From NCBI GenBank assembly GCA_946800325.1, contig OX326958.1, forward strand, positions 68,879,264-68,943,263: DNA of 64,000 bases, read 5' to 3'. This stretch comes from Luzula sylvatica. Lineage: Eukaryota > Streptophyta > Magnoliopsida > Poales > Juncaceae. Below the pieces are notes generated by a model. The model was not told where the DNA came from and made no database searches. It saw only the letters and a list, made by a program, of their open reading frames with translations. This document shows, one piece after another, positions 1 through 12,607 of this stretch. Each line of letters begins with the position of its first letter. Positions within the stretch are counted from its first letter, which is position 1. The position numbers and the translations under genes are program-made.

Positions 1-1401
1 TACGGAATGAAAATTGAGTATTTTCCTTGTGTTACACTTCAATTCTAGAATAGTTTTTAAAAATATCTTAATTCAATTTTTTTAAGCTGTTAGACTTCGG
101 TTTTTGCATTTTTAAGAAATTTTTGAAAAAATTGAATTTTGTGTGTGTTAGTCTTCAATTACGGAGTAATTTGAGTACGGACTAAAAAATGAGTATTTTG
201 CTTGTGTTACACTTCAATTTTAACATATTTTTTAAAAATAACTTAATTCAATTTTTTGAAGGTGTAAGACTTCAGTTTTTGCATTTTTAAGAAATTTTTG
301 AAAAAATTGAAATTTGTGTGTGTTAGTCTTCAATTACGGAGTAATTTCAGTTCGTAATAAAAATGGATTATTTTGCTTGTGTTACACTTCAATTTTGACA
401 TATTTTTAAAAAATATCTTAATTCAATTTTTTTAAGGTGTTATACTTCTATTTTTGCATTTTTAAGAAATTTTTTAAAAAATTGAAATTTGTGTGTGTTA
501 GTCTTCAATTACGGAGTAATTTGAGTACGGAATAAAAATTGAGTATTTTGCTTGTGTTACACTTCAATTTTAACATATTTTCAAAAAATATAGTAATTCA
601 ATTTTTCGAAGGTGTTAGACTTCAATTTTTGCATTTTTAAGAAATTTTTTAAAAAATTGAAATTTGTGTGTGTTAGTCTTCAATTACGGAGTAATTTGAG
701 TACGGAATAAAAATTGAGTATTTTTCTTGTGTTACACTTCAATTATAACATATTTTTTAAAAATATCTTAATTCAATTTTTTTAAGGTGTTAGACTTCAA
801 TTTTTGCATTTTTAAGAAATTTTTGAAAAAATTGAAATTTGTGTGTGTTAGTCTTCAATTACGGAGTAATTTGAGTACGGAATAAAAATTGAGTATTTTG
901 CTTGTGTTACACTTCAATTTTAACATATTTTCAAAAAATATAGTAATTCAATTTTTCGAAGGTGTTAGACTTAAATTTTTGAATTTTTAAGAAATTTTTT
1001 AAAAAATTGAAATTTGTGTGTGTTAGTCTTCAATTACGGAGTAATTTGAGTACGGAATAAAAATTGAGTATTTTTCTTGTGTTACACTTCAATTATAAAA
1101 TATTTTTTAAAAATATCTTAATTCAATTTTTTTAAGGTGTTAGACTTCAATTTTTGCATTTTTAAGAAATTATTGAAAAAATTGAAATTTGTGTGTGTTT
1201 GTCTTCAATTACGGAGTAATTTGAGTACGGAATAAAAATTGAGTATTTTGCTTGTGTTACACTTCAATTTTATCATATTTTTAAAAAATATCTTAATTCA
1301 ATTTTTTGAAGGTGTTACACTTCTGTTTTTTGCATTTTTAAGAAATTTTTCAAAAAAATGAAATTTGTGTGTGTTAGTCTTCAATTACGGAGTAATTTGT
1401 G
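1..1401 (+). repeat. HOR block of 8 monomers (classes 1-2-3-4-5-4-5-6)
   Basis: The block starts with a class 1 monomer (TACGGAATG, TTCTAGAATAG) and ends with a 176-bp class 6 monomer at 1226-1401. The first 525 bp (classes 1-2-3) look identical to 1402-1926 and 7706-8230. They share the rare TTGAATTTTGTG variant, a TCTAGA site (44-49) and TTTCAGTTCG. Within 526-1225, classes 4 and 5 alternate twice as a 350-bp dimer. Bases 1-1225 are also nearly repeated at 2979-4203, including the rare TGTGTTTGTC variant near 1196 and 4175. Confidence 0.85.
554..728 (+). repeat. Trimeric internal structure of the monomer (58+58+59 bp), reference copy
   Basis: In this typical monomer the head motif occurs three times at even spacing: GTGTTACACTTCAATTTT at 554, GTGTTAGACTTCAATTTT at 612 and GTGTTAGTCTTCAATTAC at 670. 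The next monomer starts the cycle again at 729. The first two heads agree at 17 of 18 positions and the second and third at 15 of 18. Subunit tails are more diverged but still alike: AATTCAATTTTTCGAAG, AAAAATTGAAATTTGTGT and AAAAATTGAGTATTTTTC. I infer that the 175-bp monomer arose by triplication of an ancestral unit of about 58 bp before the present array amplified. The same three heads and spacings recur through the window. Confidence 0.9.
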
Positions 1402-2978
1402 TACGGAATGAAAATTGAGTATTTTCCTTGTGTTACACTTCAATTCTAGAATAGTTTTTAAAAATATCTTAATTCAATTTTTTTAAGCTGTTAGACTTCG
1501 GTTTTTGCATTTTTAAGAAATTTTTGAAAAAATTGAATTTTGTGTGTGTTAGTCTTCAATTACGGAGTAATTTGAGTACGGACTAAAAAATGAGTATTTT
1601 GCTTGTGTTACACTTCAATTTTAACATATTTTTTAAAAATAACTTAATTCAATTTTTTGAAGGTGTAAGACTTCAGTTTTTGCATTTTTAAGAAATTTTT
1701 GAAAAAATTGAAATTTGTGTGTGTTAGTCTTCAATTACGGAGTAATTTCAGTTCGTAATAAAAATGGATTATTTTGCTTGTGTTACACTTCAATTTTGAC
1801 ATATTTTTAAAAAATATCTTAATTCAATTTTTTTAAGGTGTTATACTTCTATTTTTGCATTTTTAAGAAATTTTTTAAAAAATTGAAATTTGTGTGTGTT
1901 AGTCTTCAATTACGGAGTAATTTGAGTACGGAATAAAAATTGAGTATTTTGCTTGTGTTACACTTCAATTATAACATATTTTTTAAAAATATCTTAATTC
2001 AATTTTTTTAAGGTGTTAGACTTCAATTTTTGCATTTTTAAGAAATTTTTGAAAAAATTGAAATTTGTGTGTGTTAGTCTTCAATTACGGAGTAATTTGA
2101 GTACGGAATAAAAATTGAGTATTTTGCTTGTGTTACATTTCAATTTTAACATATTTTCAAAAAATATAGTAATTCAATTTTTCGAAGGTGTTAGACTTCA
2201 ATTTTTGCATTTTTAAGAAATTTTTTAAAAAATTGAAATTTGTGTGTGTTAGTCTTCAATTACGGAGTAATTTGAGTACGGAATAAAAATTGAGTATTTT
2301 TCTTGTGTTACACTTCAATTATAACATATTTTTTAAAAATATCTTAATTCAATTTTTTTAAGGTGTTAGACTTCAATTTTTGCATTTCTAAGAAATTTTT
2401 GAAAAAATTGAAATTTGTGTGTGTTAGTCTTCAATTACGGAGTAATTTGAGTTCATAATAAAAATGGATTATTTTGCTTGTGTTACACTTCAATTTTGAC
2501 ATATTTTTAAAAAATATCTTAATTCAATTTTTTTAAGGTGTTATACTTCGATTTTTGCATTTTTAAGAAATGTTTTAAAAAATTGAAATTTGTGTGTGTT
2601 AAGTCTTCGATCACGGAGTAATTTGAGTACGGAATAAAAATTGAGTATTTTTCTTGTGTTACACTTCAATTATAACATATTTTTTTAAAATATCTTAATT
2701 CAATTTTTTTAAGGTCTTAGACTTCAATTTTTGCATTTTTATGAAATTTTTGGAAAAATTGAAATTTGTGTCTGTTAGTCTTCAATTACGGAGTAATTTG
2801 AGTACGGAATAAAAATTGAGTATTTTGCTTGTGTTACACTTCAATTTTAACATATTTTTAAAAAATATCTTAATTCAATTTTTTGAATGTGTTACACTTC
2901 TGTTTTTTGCATTTTTAAGAAATTTTTCAAAAACATGAAATTTGTGTGTGTTAGTCTTCAATTACGGAGTAATTTGAG
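1402..2978 (+). repeat. HOR block of 9 monomers
   Basis: The block starts with class 1 at 1402, followed by classes 2 and 3. It runs to the class 6 monomer that ends at 2978. It contains the rare insertion TGTTAAGTCTTCGATCACGG near 2598. Together with the class 6 monomer before it (from 1226) it is repeated 6304 bp downstream, roughly 1226-2800 against 7530-9105. Past that point the two copies differ in class order. Confidence 0.85.
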
Positions 2979-5254
2979 TACGGAATGAAAATTGAGTATT
3001 TTCCTTGTGTTACACTTCAATTTTAGAATAGTTTTTAAAAATATCTTAATTCAATTTTTTTAAGCTGTTAGACTTCGGTTTTTGCATTTTTAAGAAATTT
3101 TTGAAAAAATTGAAATTTGTGTGTGTTAGTCTTCAATTACGGAGTAATTTGAGTACGGACTAAAAAATGAGTATTTTGCTTGTGTTACACTTCAATTTTA
3201 ACATATTTTTTAAAAATAACTTAATTCATTTTTTTGAAGGTGTAAGACTTCAGTTTTTGCATTTTTAAGAAATTTTTGAAAAAATTGAAATTTGTGTGTG
3301 TTAGTCTTCAATTACGGAGTAATTTGAGTTCGTAATAAAAATGGATTATTTTGCTTGTGTTACACTTCAATTTTGACATATTTTTAAAAAATATCTTAAT
3401 TCAATTTTTTTAAGGTGTTATACTTCTATTTTTGCATTTTTAAGAAATTTTTTAAAAAATTGAAATTTGTGTGTGTTAGTCTTCAATTACGGAGTAATTT
3501 GAGTACGGAATAAAAATTGAGTATTTTGCTTGTGTTACACTTCAATTTTAACATATTTTCAAAAAATATAGTAATTCAATTTTTCGAAGGTGTTAGACTT
3601 CAATTTTTGCATTTTTAAGAAATTTTTTAAAAAATTGAAATTTGTGTGTGTTAGTCTTCAATTACGGAGTAATTTGAGTACGGAATAAAAATTGAGTATT
3701 TTTCTTGTGTTACACTTCAATTATAACATATTTTTTAAAAATATCTTAATTCAATTTTTTTAAGGTGTTAGACTTCAATTTTTGCATTTTTAAGAAATTT
3801 TTGAAAAAATTGAAATTTGTGTGTGTTAGTCTTCAATTACGGAGTAATTTGAGTACGGAATAAAAATTGAGTATTTTGCTTGTGTTACACTTCAATTTTA
3901 ACATATTTTCAAAAAATATAGTAATTCAATTTTTCGAAGGTGTTAGACTTAAATTTTTGAATTTTTAAGAAATTTTTTAAAAAATTGAAATTTGTGTGTG
4001 TTAGTCTTCAATTACGGAGTAATTTGAGTACGGAATAAAAATTGAGTATTTTTCTTGTGTTACACTTCAATTATAAAATATTTTTTAAAAATATCTTAAT
4101 TCAATTTTTTTAAGGTGTTAGACTTCAATTTTTGCATTTTTAAGAAATTATTGAAAAAATTGAAATTTGTGTGTGTTTGTCTTCAATTACGGAGTAATTT
4201 GAGTACGGAATAAAAATTGAGTATTTTTCTTGTGTTACACTTCAATTATAACATATTTTTTAAAAATATCTTAATTCAATTTTTTTAAGGTGTAAGACTT
4301 CAGTTTTTGTATTTTTAAGAAATTTTTGAAAAAATTGAAATTTGTGTGTGTTAGTCTTCAATTACGGGGTAATTTGAGTACGGAATAAAAATTGAGTATT
4401 TTGCTTGTGTTACACATCAATTTTAACATATTTTTAAAAAATATCTTAATTCAATTTTGTGTAGGTGTTAGACTTCAGTTTGTGCATTTTTAAGAAATTT
4501 TATAAAAAATTGAAATTTGTGTGTGTTAGTCTTCAATTACGGAGTAATTTGAGTTCATAATAAAAATGGATTATTTTGCTTGTGTTACACTTCAATTTTG
4601 TCATATTTTTAAAAAATATCTTAATTCAATTTTTTTAAGGTGTTATACTTCGATTTTTGCATTTTTAAGAAATGTTTTAAAAAATTGAAATTTGTGTGTG
4701 TTAGTCTTCGATCACGGAGTAATTTGAGTACGGAATAAAAATTGAGTATTTTTCTTGTTTTACACTTCAATTATAACATATTTTTTTAAAATATCTTAAT
4801 TCAATTTTTTTAAGGTGTTAGACTTCAATTTTTGCATTTTTATGAAATTTTTGGAAAAATTGAAATTTGTGTGTGTTAGTCTTCAATTACGGAGTAATTT
4901 GAGTACGGAATAAAAATTGAGTATTTTGCTTGTGTTACACTTCAATTTTAACATATTTTTTAAAAATAACTTAATTCAATTTTTTGAAGGTGCTAGACTT
5001 CAGTTTTTGCATTTTTAAGAAATTTTTTAAAAAATTGAAATTTGTGTGTGTTAGTCTTCAATTACGGAGTAATTTGAGTACGGAATAAAAATTGAGTATT
5101 TTGCTTGTGTTACACTTCAATTTTAACATATTTTTAAAAAATATCTTAATTCAATTTTTTGAAGGTGTTACACTTCTGTTTTTTGCATTTTTAAGAAATT
5201 TTTAAAAAAAATGCAATTTGTGTGTGTTAGTCTTCAATTACAGAGTAATTTCAG
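2979..5254 (+). repeat. HOR block of 13 monomers
   Basis: The block opens with classes 1-2-3 and repeats the 1-1225 class order at 2979-4203 with a few substitutions, such as TTAGAATAG instead of CTAGAATAG. It continues with classes of the GTGTAGG, TTCATAATAAAAATGG and TATGAAATTTTTGG type. It ends in a class 6 monomer before the next class 1 at 5255. Confidence 0.82.
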
Positions 5255-7705
5255 TACGGAATGAAAATTGAGTATTTTCCTTGTGTTACACTTCAATTTT
5301 AGAATAGTTTTTAAAAATATCTTAATTCAATATTTTTAAGCTGTTAGACTTCGGTTTTTGCATTTTTAAGAAATTTTTGAAAAAATTGAAATTTGTGTGT
5401 GTTAGTCTTCAATTACGGAGTAATTTGAGTACGCACTAAAAAATGAGTATTTTGCTTGTGTTACACTTCAATTTTAACATATTTTTTAAAAATAACTTAA
5501 TTCAATTTTTTTAAGGTGTTATACTTCTATTTTTGCATTTTTAAGAAATTTTTTAAAAAATTGAAATTTGTGTGTGTTAGTCTTCAATTACGGAGTAATT
5601 TGAGTACGGAATAAAAATTGAGTATTTTGCTTGTGTTACACTTCAATTTTAACATATTTTCAAAAAATATAGTAATTCAATTTTTCGAAGGTGTAAGACT
5701 TCAATTTTTGCATTTTTAAGAAATTTTTTAAAAAATTGAAATTTGTGTGTGTTAGTCTTCAATTACGGAGTAATTTGAGTACGGAATAAAAATTGAGTAT
5801 TTTTCTTGTGTTACACTTCAATTATAACATATTTTTTAAAAATATCTTAATTCAATTTTTTTAAGGTGTTAGACTTCAATTTTTGCATTTTTAAGAAATT
5901 TTTGAAAAAATTGAAATTTGTGTGTGTTAGTCTTCAATTACGGAGTAATTTGAGTACGGAATAAAAATTGAGTATTTTGCTTGTGTTACACTTCAATTTT
6001 AACATATTTTCAAAAAATATAGTAATTCAATTTTTTGAAGGTGTTAGACTTAAATTTTTGCATTTTTAAGAAATTTTTTAAAAAATTGAAATTTGTGTGT
6101 GTTAGTCTTCAATTACGGAGTAATTTGAGTACGTAATAAAAATTGAGTATTTTTCTTGTGTTACACTTCAATTATAAAATATTTTTTAAAAATATCTTAA
6201 TTCAATTTTTTTAAGGTGTTAGACTTCAATTTTTGCATTTTTAAGAAATTTTTGAAAAAATTGAAATTTGTGTGTGTTAGTCTTCAATTACGTAGTAATT
6301 TGAGTACGGAATAAAAATTGAGTATTTTTATTGTGTTACACTTCAATTATAACATATTTTTTAAAAATATCTTAATTCAATTTTTTTAAGGTGTAAGACT
6401 TCAGTTTTTGCATTTTTAAGAAATTTTTGAAAAAATTGAAATTTGTGTGTGTTAGTCTTCAATTACGGATTAATTTGAGTTCGTAATAAAAATGGATTAT
6501 TTTGCTTGTGTTACACTTCAATTTTGACATATTTTTAAAAAATATCTTAATTCAATTTTTGTAAGGTCTTATACTTCTATTTTTGCATTTTTAAGAAATT
6601 TTTAAAAAAATTGAAATTTGTGTGTGTTAGTCTTCAATTACGTAGTAATTTGAGTACGGAATAAAAATTGAGTATTTTTATTGTGTTACACTTCAATTAT
6701 AACATATTTTTTAAAAATATCTTAATTCAATTTTTTTAAGGTGTTGGACTTCAATTTTTGCATTTTTTAGAAATTTTTGAAAAAATTGAAATTTGTGTGT
6801 GTTAGTCTTCAATTACGGAGTAATTTGGGTACGGAATAAAAATTGAGTATTTTGCTTGTGGTACACTTCAATTTTAACATATTTTTAAAAAATATCTTAA
6901 TTCAATTTTTTGAAGGTGCTAGACTTCAGTTTTTGCATTTTTAAGAAATTTTTTAAAAAATTGAAATTTGTGTGTGTTAGTCTTCAATTACGGTGTAATT
7001 TGAGTACGGAATAAAAATTGAGTATTTTGCTTGTGTTACACTTCAATTTTAACATATTTTTAAAAAATATCTTAATTCAATTTTGTGTAGGTGTTAGACT
7101 TCAGTTTTTGCATTTTTAAGAAATTTTATAAAAAATTGAAATTTGTGTGTGTTAGTCTTCAATTACGGAGTAATTTGAGTTCATAATAAAAATGGATTAT
7201 TTTGCTTGTGTTACACTTCAATTTTGACATATTTTAAAAAAATATCTTAATTCAATTTTTTTAAGGTGTTATACTTCGATTTTTGCATTTTGAAGAAATT
7301 TTTTAAAAAATTGAAATTTGTGTGTGTTAGTCTTCAATCACGGAGTAATTTGAGTACGGAATAAAAATTGAGTATTTTGCTTGTGTTACACTTCAATTAT
7401 AACATATTTTTTAAAAATATCTTAATTCAATTTTTTTAAGGTGTTAGACTTCAATTTTTGCATTTTTATGAAATTTTTGGAAAAATTGAAATTTGTGTGT
7501 GTTAGTCTTCAATTACGGAGTAATTTGAGTACGGAATAAAAATTGAGTATTTTGCTTGTGTTACACTTCAATTTTATCATATTTTTAAAAAATATCTTAA
7601 TTCAATTTTTTGAAGGTGTTACACTTCTGTTTTTTGCATTTTTAAGAAAGTTTTCAAAAAAATGAAATTTGTGTGTGTTAGTCTTCAATTACGGAGTAAT
7701 TTGTG
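5255..7705 (+). repeat. HOR block of 14 monomers
   Basis: The block runs from class 1 at 5255 to a class 6 monomer of 176 bp at 7530-7705. In this block class 2 (starting 5430) passes directly into a class 3-like second subunit (GTGTTATACTTCTA near 5517). That is a chimeric monomer and marks an exchange inside the repeat. The last eight monomers, 6305-7705, have the same class order as 21357-22756, about 15.05 kb away. Confidence 0.82.
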
Positions 7706-10157
7706 TACGGAATGAAAATTGAGTATTTTCCTTGTGTTACACTTCAATTCTAGAATAGTTTTTAAAAATATCTTAATTCAATTTTTTTAAGCTGTTAGAC
7801 TTCGGTTTTTGCATTTTTAAGAAATTTTTGAAAAAATTGAATTTTGTGTGTGTTAGTCTTCAATTACGGAGTAATTTGAGTACGGACTAAAAAATGAGTA
7901 TTTTGCTTGTGTTACACTTCAATTTTAACATATTTTTTAAAAATAACTTAATTCAATTTTTTGAAGGTGTAAGACTTCAGTTTTTGCATTTTTAAGAAAT
8001 TTTTGAAAAAATTGAAATTTGTGTGTGTTAGTCTTCAATTACGGAGTAATTTCAGTTCGTAATAAAAATGGATTATTTTGCTTGTGTTACACTTCAATTT
8101 TGACATATTTTTAAAAAATATCTTAATTCAATTTTTTTAAGGTGTTATACTTCTATTTTTGCATTTTTAAGAAATTTTTTAAAAAATTGAAATTTGTGTG
8201 TGTTAGTCTTCAATTACGGAGTAATTTGAGTACGGAATAAAAATTGAGTATTTTGCTTGTGTTACACTTCAATTATAACATATTTTTTAAAAATATCTTA
8301 ATTCAATATTTTTAAGGTGTTAGACTTCAATTTTTGCATTTTTAAGAAATTTTTGAAAAAATTGAAATTTGTGTGTGTTAGTCTTCAATTACGGAGTAAT
8401 TTGAGTACGGAATAAAAATTGAGTATTTTGCTTGTGTTACATTTCAATTTTAACATATTTTCAAAAAATATAGTAATTCAATTTTTCGAAGGTGTTAGAC
8501 TTCAATTTTTGCATTTTTAAGAAATTATTTAAAAATTTGAAATTTGTGTGTGTTAGTGTTCAATTACGGAGTAATTTGAGTACGGAATAAAAATTGAGTA
8601 TTTTTCTTGTGTTACACCTCAATTATAACATATTTTTTAAAAATATCTTAATTCAATTTTTTTAAGGTGTTAGACTTCAATTTTTGCATTTCTAAGAAAT
8701 TTTTGAAAAAATTGAAATTTGTGTGTGTTAGTCTTCAATTACGGAGTAATTTGAGTTCATAATAAAAATGGATTATTTTGCTTGTGTTACACTTCAATTT
8801 TGACATATTTTTAAAAAATATCTTAATTCAATTTTTTTAAGGTGTTATACTTCGATTTTTGCATTTTTAAGAAATGTTTTAAAAAATTGAAATTTGTGTG
8901 TGTTAAGTCTTCGATCACGGAGTAATTTGAGTACGGAATAAAAATTGAGTATTTTTCTTGTGTTACACTTCAATTATAACATATTTTTTAAAAATATCTT
9001 AATTCAATTTTTTTAAGGTGTTAGACTTCAATTTTTGCATTTTTATGAAATTTTTGGAAAAATTGAAATTTGTGTGTGTTAGTCTTCAATTACGGAGTAA
9101 TTTGAGTACGGAATAAAAATTGAGTATTTTTCTTGTGTTACACTTCAATTATAACATATTTTTAAAAAATATCTTAATTCAATTTTTCGAAGGTGCTAGA
9201 CTTCAGTTTTTGCATTTTTAAGAAAGTTTTCAAAAAATTGAAATTTGTGTGTCTTAGTCTTCAATTACGGAGTAATTTGAGTACGGAATAAAAATGGAGT
9301 ATTTTTCTTGTGTTACACTTCAATTTTAACATATTTTTAAAAAATATCTTAATTCAATTTTTTGAAGGTGCTAGACTTCAGTTTTTGCATTTTTAAGAAA
9401 TTTTTTAAAAAATTGAAATTTGTGTGTGTTAGTCTTCAATTACGGTGTAATTTGAGTACGGAATAAAAATTGAGTATTTTTCTTGTGTTACACTTCAATT
9501 TTAACATATTTTTAAAAAATATCCTAATTCAATTTTGTGTAGGTGTTAGACTTCAGTTTTTGCATTTTTAAGAAATTTTTTAAAAAATTGAAATTTGTGT
9601 GTGTTAGTCTTCAATTACGGAGTAATTTGAGTTCGTAATAAAAATGGATAATTTTGCTTGTGTTACACTTCAATTTTGACAAATTTTTAAAATATATCTT
9701 AATTCAATTTTTTTAAGGTGTTATACTTCGATTTTTGCAATTTTAAGAAATTTTTTAAAAAATTGAAATTTGTGTGTGTTAGTCTTCAATCACGGAGTAA
9801 TTTGAGTACGGAATAAAAATTGAGTATTTTGCTTGTGTTACACTTCAATTATAACACATTTTTTAAAAATATCTTAATTCAATTTTTTTAAGGTGTTAGA
9901 CTTCAATTTTTGCATTTTTATGAAATTTTTTAAAAAATTGAAATTTGTGTGTGTTAGTCTTCAATTACGGAGTAATTTGAGTACGGAATAAAAATTGAGT
10001 ATTTTGCTTGTGTTACACTTCAATTTTAACATATTTTTAAAAAATATCTTAATTCAATTTTTTGAAGGTGTTACACTTCTGTTTTTTGCATTTTGAAGAA
10101 ATTTTTCAAAAAAATGAAATTTGTGTGTGTTAGTCTTCAATTACGGAGTAATTTGAG
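7706..10157 (+). repeat. HOR block of 14 monomers
   Basis: The first 525 bp look identical to 1-525 and 1402-1926. The copy of 1402-2800 continues to about 9105 and shares the ACATTTCAATTTTAAC substitution (2136 and 8440) and the TGTTAAGTC insertion. After that it holds classes with GGTGCTAG, GTGTAGG and TTCGTAATAAAAATGG. It ends with class 6 before class 1 at 10158. Confidence 0.82.
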
Positions 10158-10857
10158 TACGGAATGAAAATTGAGTATTTTCCTTGTGTTACACTTCAAT
10201 TTTAGAATAGTTTTTAAAAATATCTTAATTCAATTTTTTTAAGCTGTTAGACTTCGGTTTTTGCATTTTTAAGAAATTTTTGAAAAAATTGAAATTTGTG
10301 TGTGTTAGTCTTCAATTACGGAGTAATTTGAGTACGGACTAAAAAATGAGTATTTTGCTTGTGTTACACTTCAATTTTAACATATTTTTTAAAAATAACT
10401 TAATTCAATTTTTTGAAGGTGCAAGACTTCAGTTTTTGCATTTTTAAGAAATTTTTGAAAAATTTGAAATTTGTGTGTGTTAGTCTTCAATTACGGAGTA
10501 ATTTGAGTTCGTAATAAAAATGGATTATTTTGCTTGTGTTACACTTCAATTTTGACATATTTTTAAAAAATATCTTAATTCAATTTTTGTAAGGTGTTAT
10601 ACTTCTATTTTTGCATTTTTAAGAAATGTTTTAAAAAACTGAAATTTGTGTGTGTTAGTCTTCAATTACGGAGTAATTTGAGTACGGAATAAAAATTGAG
10701 TATTTTGCTTGTGTTACACTTCAATTATAACATATTTTTTAAAAATATCTTAATTCAATTTTTTTAAGGTGTTAGACTTCAATTTTTGCATTTTTAAGAA
10801 ATTTTTGAAAAAATTGAAATTTGTGTGTGTTAGTCTTCAATTACGGAGTAATTTGAG

Positions 10858-12432
10858 TACGGAATAAAAATTGAGTATTTTGCTTGTGTTACACTTCAAT
10901 TTTAACATATTTTCAAAAAATATAGTAATTCAATTTTTCGAAGGTGTTAGACTTAAATTTTTGCATTTTTAAGAAATTTTTTAAAAAATTGAAATTTGTG
11001 TGTGTTAGTCTTCAATTACGGAGTAATTTGAGTACGGAATAAAAATTGAGAATTTTTCTTGTGTTACACTTCAATTATAAAATATTTTTAAAAAATATCT
11101 TAATTCAATTTTTTTAAGGTGTTAGACTTCAATTTTTGCATTTTTAAGAAATTTTTGAAAAAATTGAAATTTGTGTGTGTTAGTCTTCAATTACGGAGTA
11201 ATTTGAGTACGGACTAAAAATTGAGTATTTTTCTTGTGTTACACTTCAATTATAACATATTTTTTAAAAATATCTTAATTCAATTTTTTTAAGGTGTAAG
11301 ACTTCAGTTTTTGCATTTTGAAGAAATTTTTGAAAAAATTGAAATTTGTGTGTGTTAGTCTTCAATTACGGAGTAATTTGAGTTCGTAATAAAAATGGAT
11401 TATTTTGCTTGTGTTACACTTCAATTTTGACATATTTTTAAAAAATATCTTAATTCTATTTTTGTAAGGTGTTATACTTCTATTTTTGCATTTTTAAGAA
11501 ATTTTTTAAAAAACTGAAATTTGCGTGTGTTAGTCTTCAATTACGGAGTAATTTGAGTACGGAATAAAAATTGAGTATTTTTCTTGTGTTACACTTCAAT
11601 TATAACATATTTTTTAAAAATATCTTAATTCAATTTTTTTAAGGTGTTAGACTTCAATTTTTGCATTTTTAAGAAATTTTTGAAAAAATTGAAATTTGTG
11701 TGTGTTAGTCTTCAATTACGGAGTAATTTGGGTACGGAATAAAAATTGAGTATTTTGCTTGTGTTACACTTCAATTTTAACATATTTTTAAAAAATATCT
11801 TAATTCAATTTTTCGAAGGTGTTAGACTTCAATTTTTGCATTTTTAAGAAAATTTTCAAAAAATTGAAATTTTTGTGTCTTAGTCTTCAATTACGGAGTA
11901 ATTTGAGTATGGAATAAAAATGGAGTACTTTGCTTGTGGTACACTTCAATTTTAACATATTTTTAAAAAATATCTTAATTCAATTTTTTGAAGGTGCTAG
12001 ACTTCAGTTTTTGCATTTTTAAGAAATTTTTTAAAAAATTGAAATTTGTGTGTGTTAGTCTTCAATTACGGTGTAATTTGAGTACGGAATAAAAATTGAG
12101 TATTTTGCTTGTGTTACACTTCAATTTTAACATATTTTTAAAAAATATCTTAATTCAATTTTGTGTAGGTGTTAGACTTCAGTTTTTGCATTTTTAAGAA
12201 ATTTTATAAAAAATTGAAATTTGTGTGTGTTAGTCTTCAATTACGGAGTAATTTGAGTTCATAATAAAAATGGATTATTTTGCTTGTGTTACACTTCAAT
12301 TTTGACATATTTTTAAAAAATATCTTAATTCAATTTTTTTAAAGTGTTATACTTCGATTTTTGCTTTTTTAAGAAATTTTTGAAAAAATTGAAATTTTTG
12401 TGTGTTAGTCTTCAATCACGGAGTAATTTGAG
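10858..12432 (+). repeat. 9-monomer segment, first copy of a 2800-bp-offset duplication
   Basis: The class order from 10858 (class 4 with ACTTAAATTTTT) to about 12432 is the same as at 13658-15232, exactly 16 monomers downstream. Shared markers are TTATAAAATATTTTTAAAA near 11076 and 13876, GGAGTACTTTGCTTGTGGTA near 11922 and 14722, and the rare AAAGTGTTATACT near 12341 and 15141. The two copies part at 12433/15233, where the first has a GTGTAGG monomer and the second has class 5. Confidence 0.75.
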
Positions 12433-12607
12433 TACGGAATAAAAATTGAGTATTTTGCTTGTGTTACACTTCAATTTTAACATATTTTTAAAAAATATCT
12501 TAATTCAATTTTGTGTAGGTGTTAGACTTCAGTTTTTGCATTTTTAAGAAATTTTATAAAAAATTGAAATTTGTGTGTGTTAGTCTTCAATTACGGAGTA
12601 ATTTGAG

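Noticed and set aside
351..370. CENP-B box in the TTCGTAATAAAAATGG class
   Set aside because: The start TTCG and an A at the right distance are present, but the required CGGG half is absent (AATGG instead). A chance partial match is likely.
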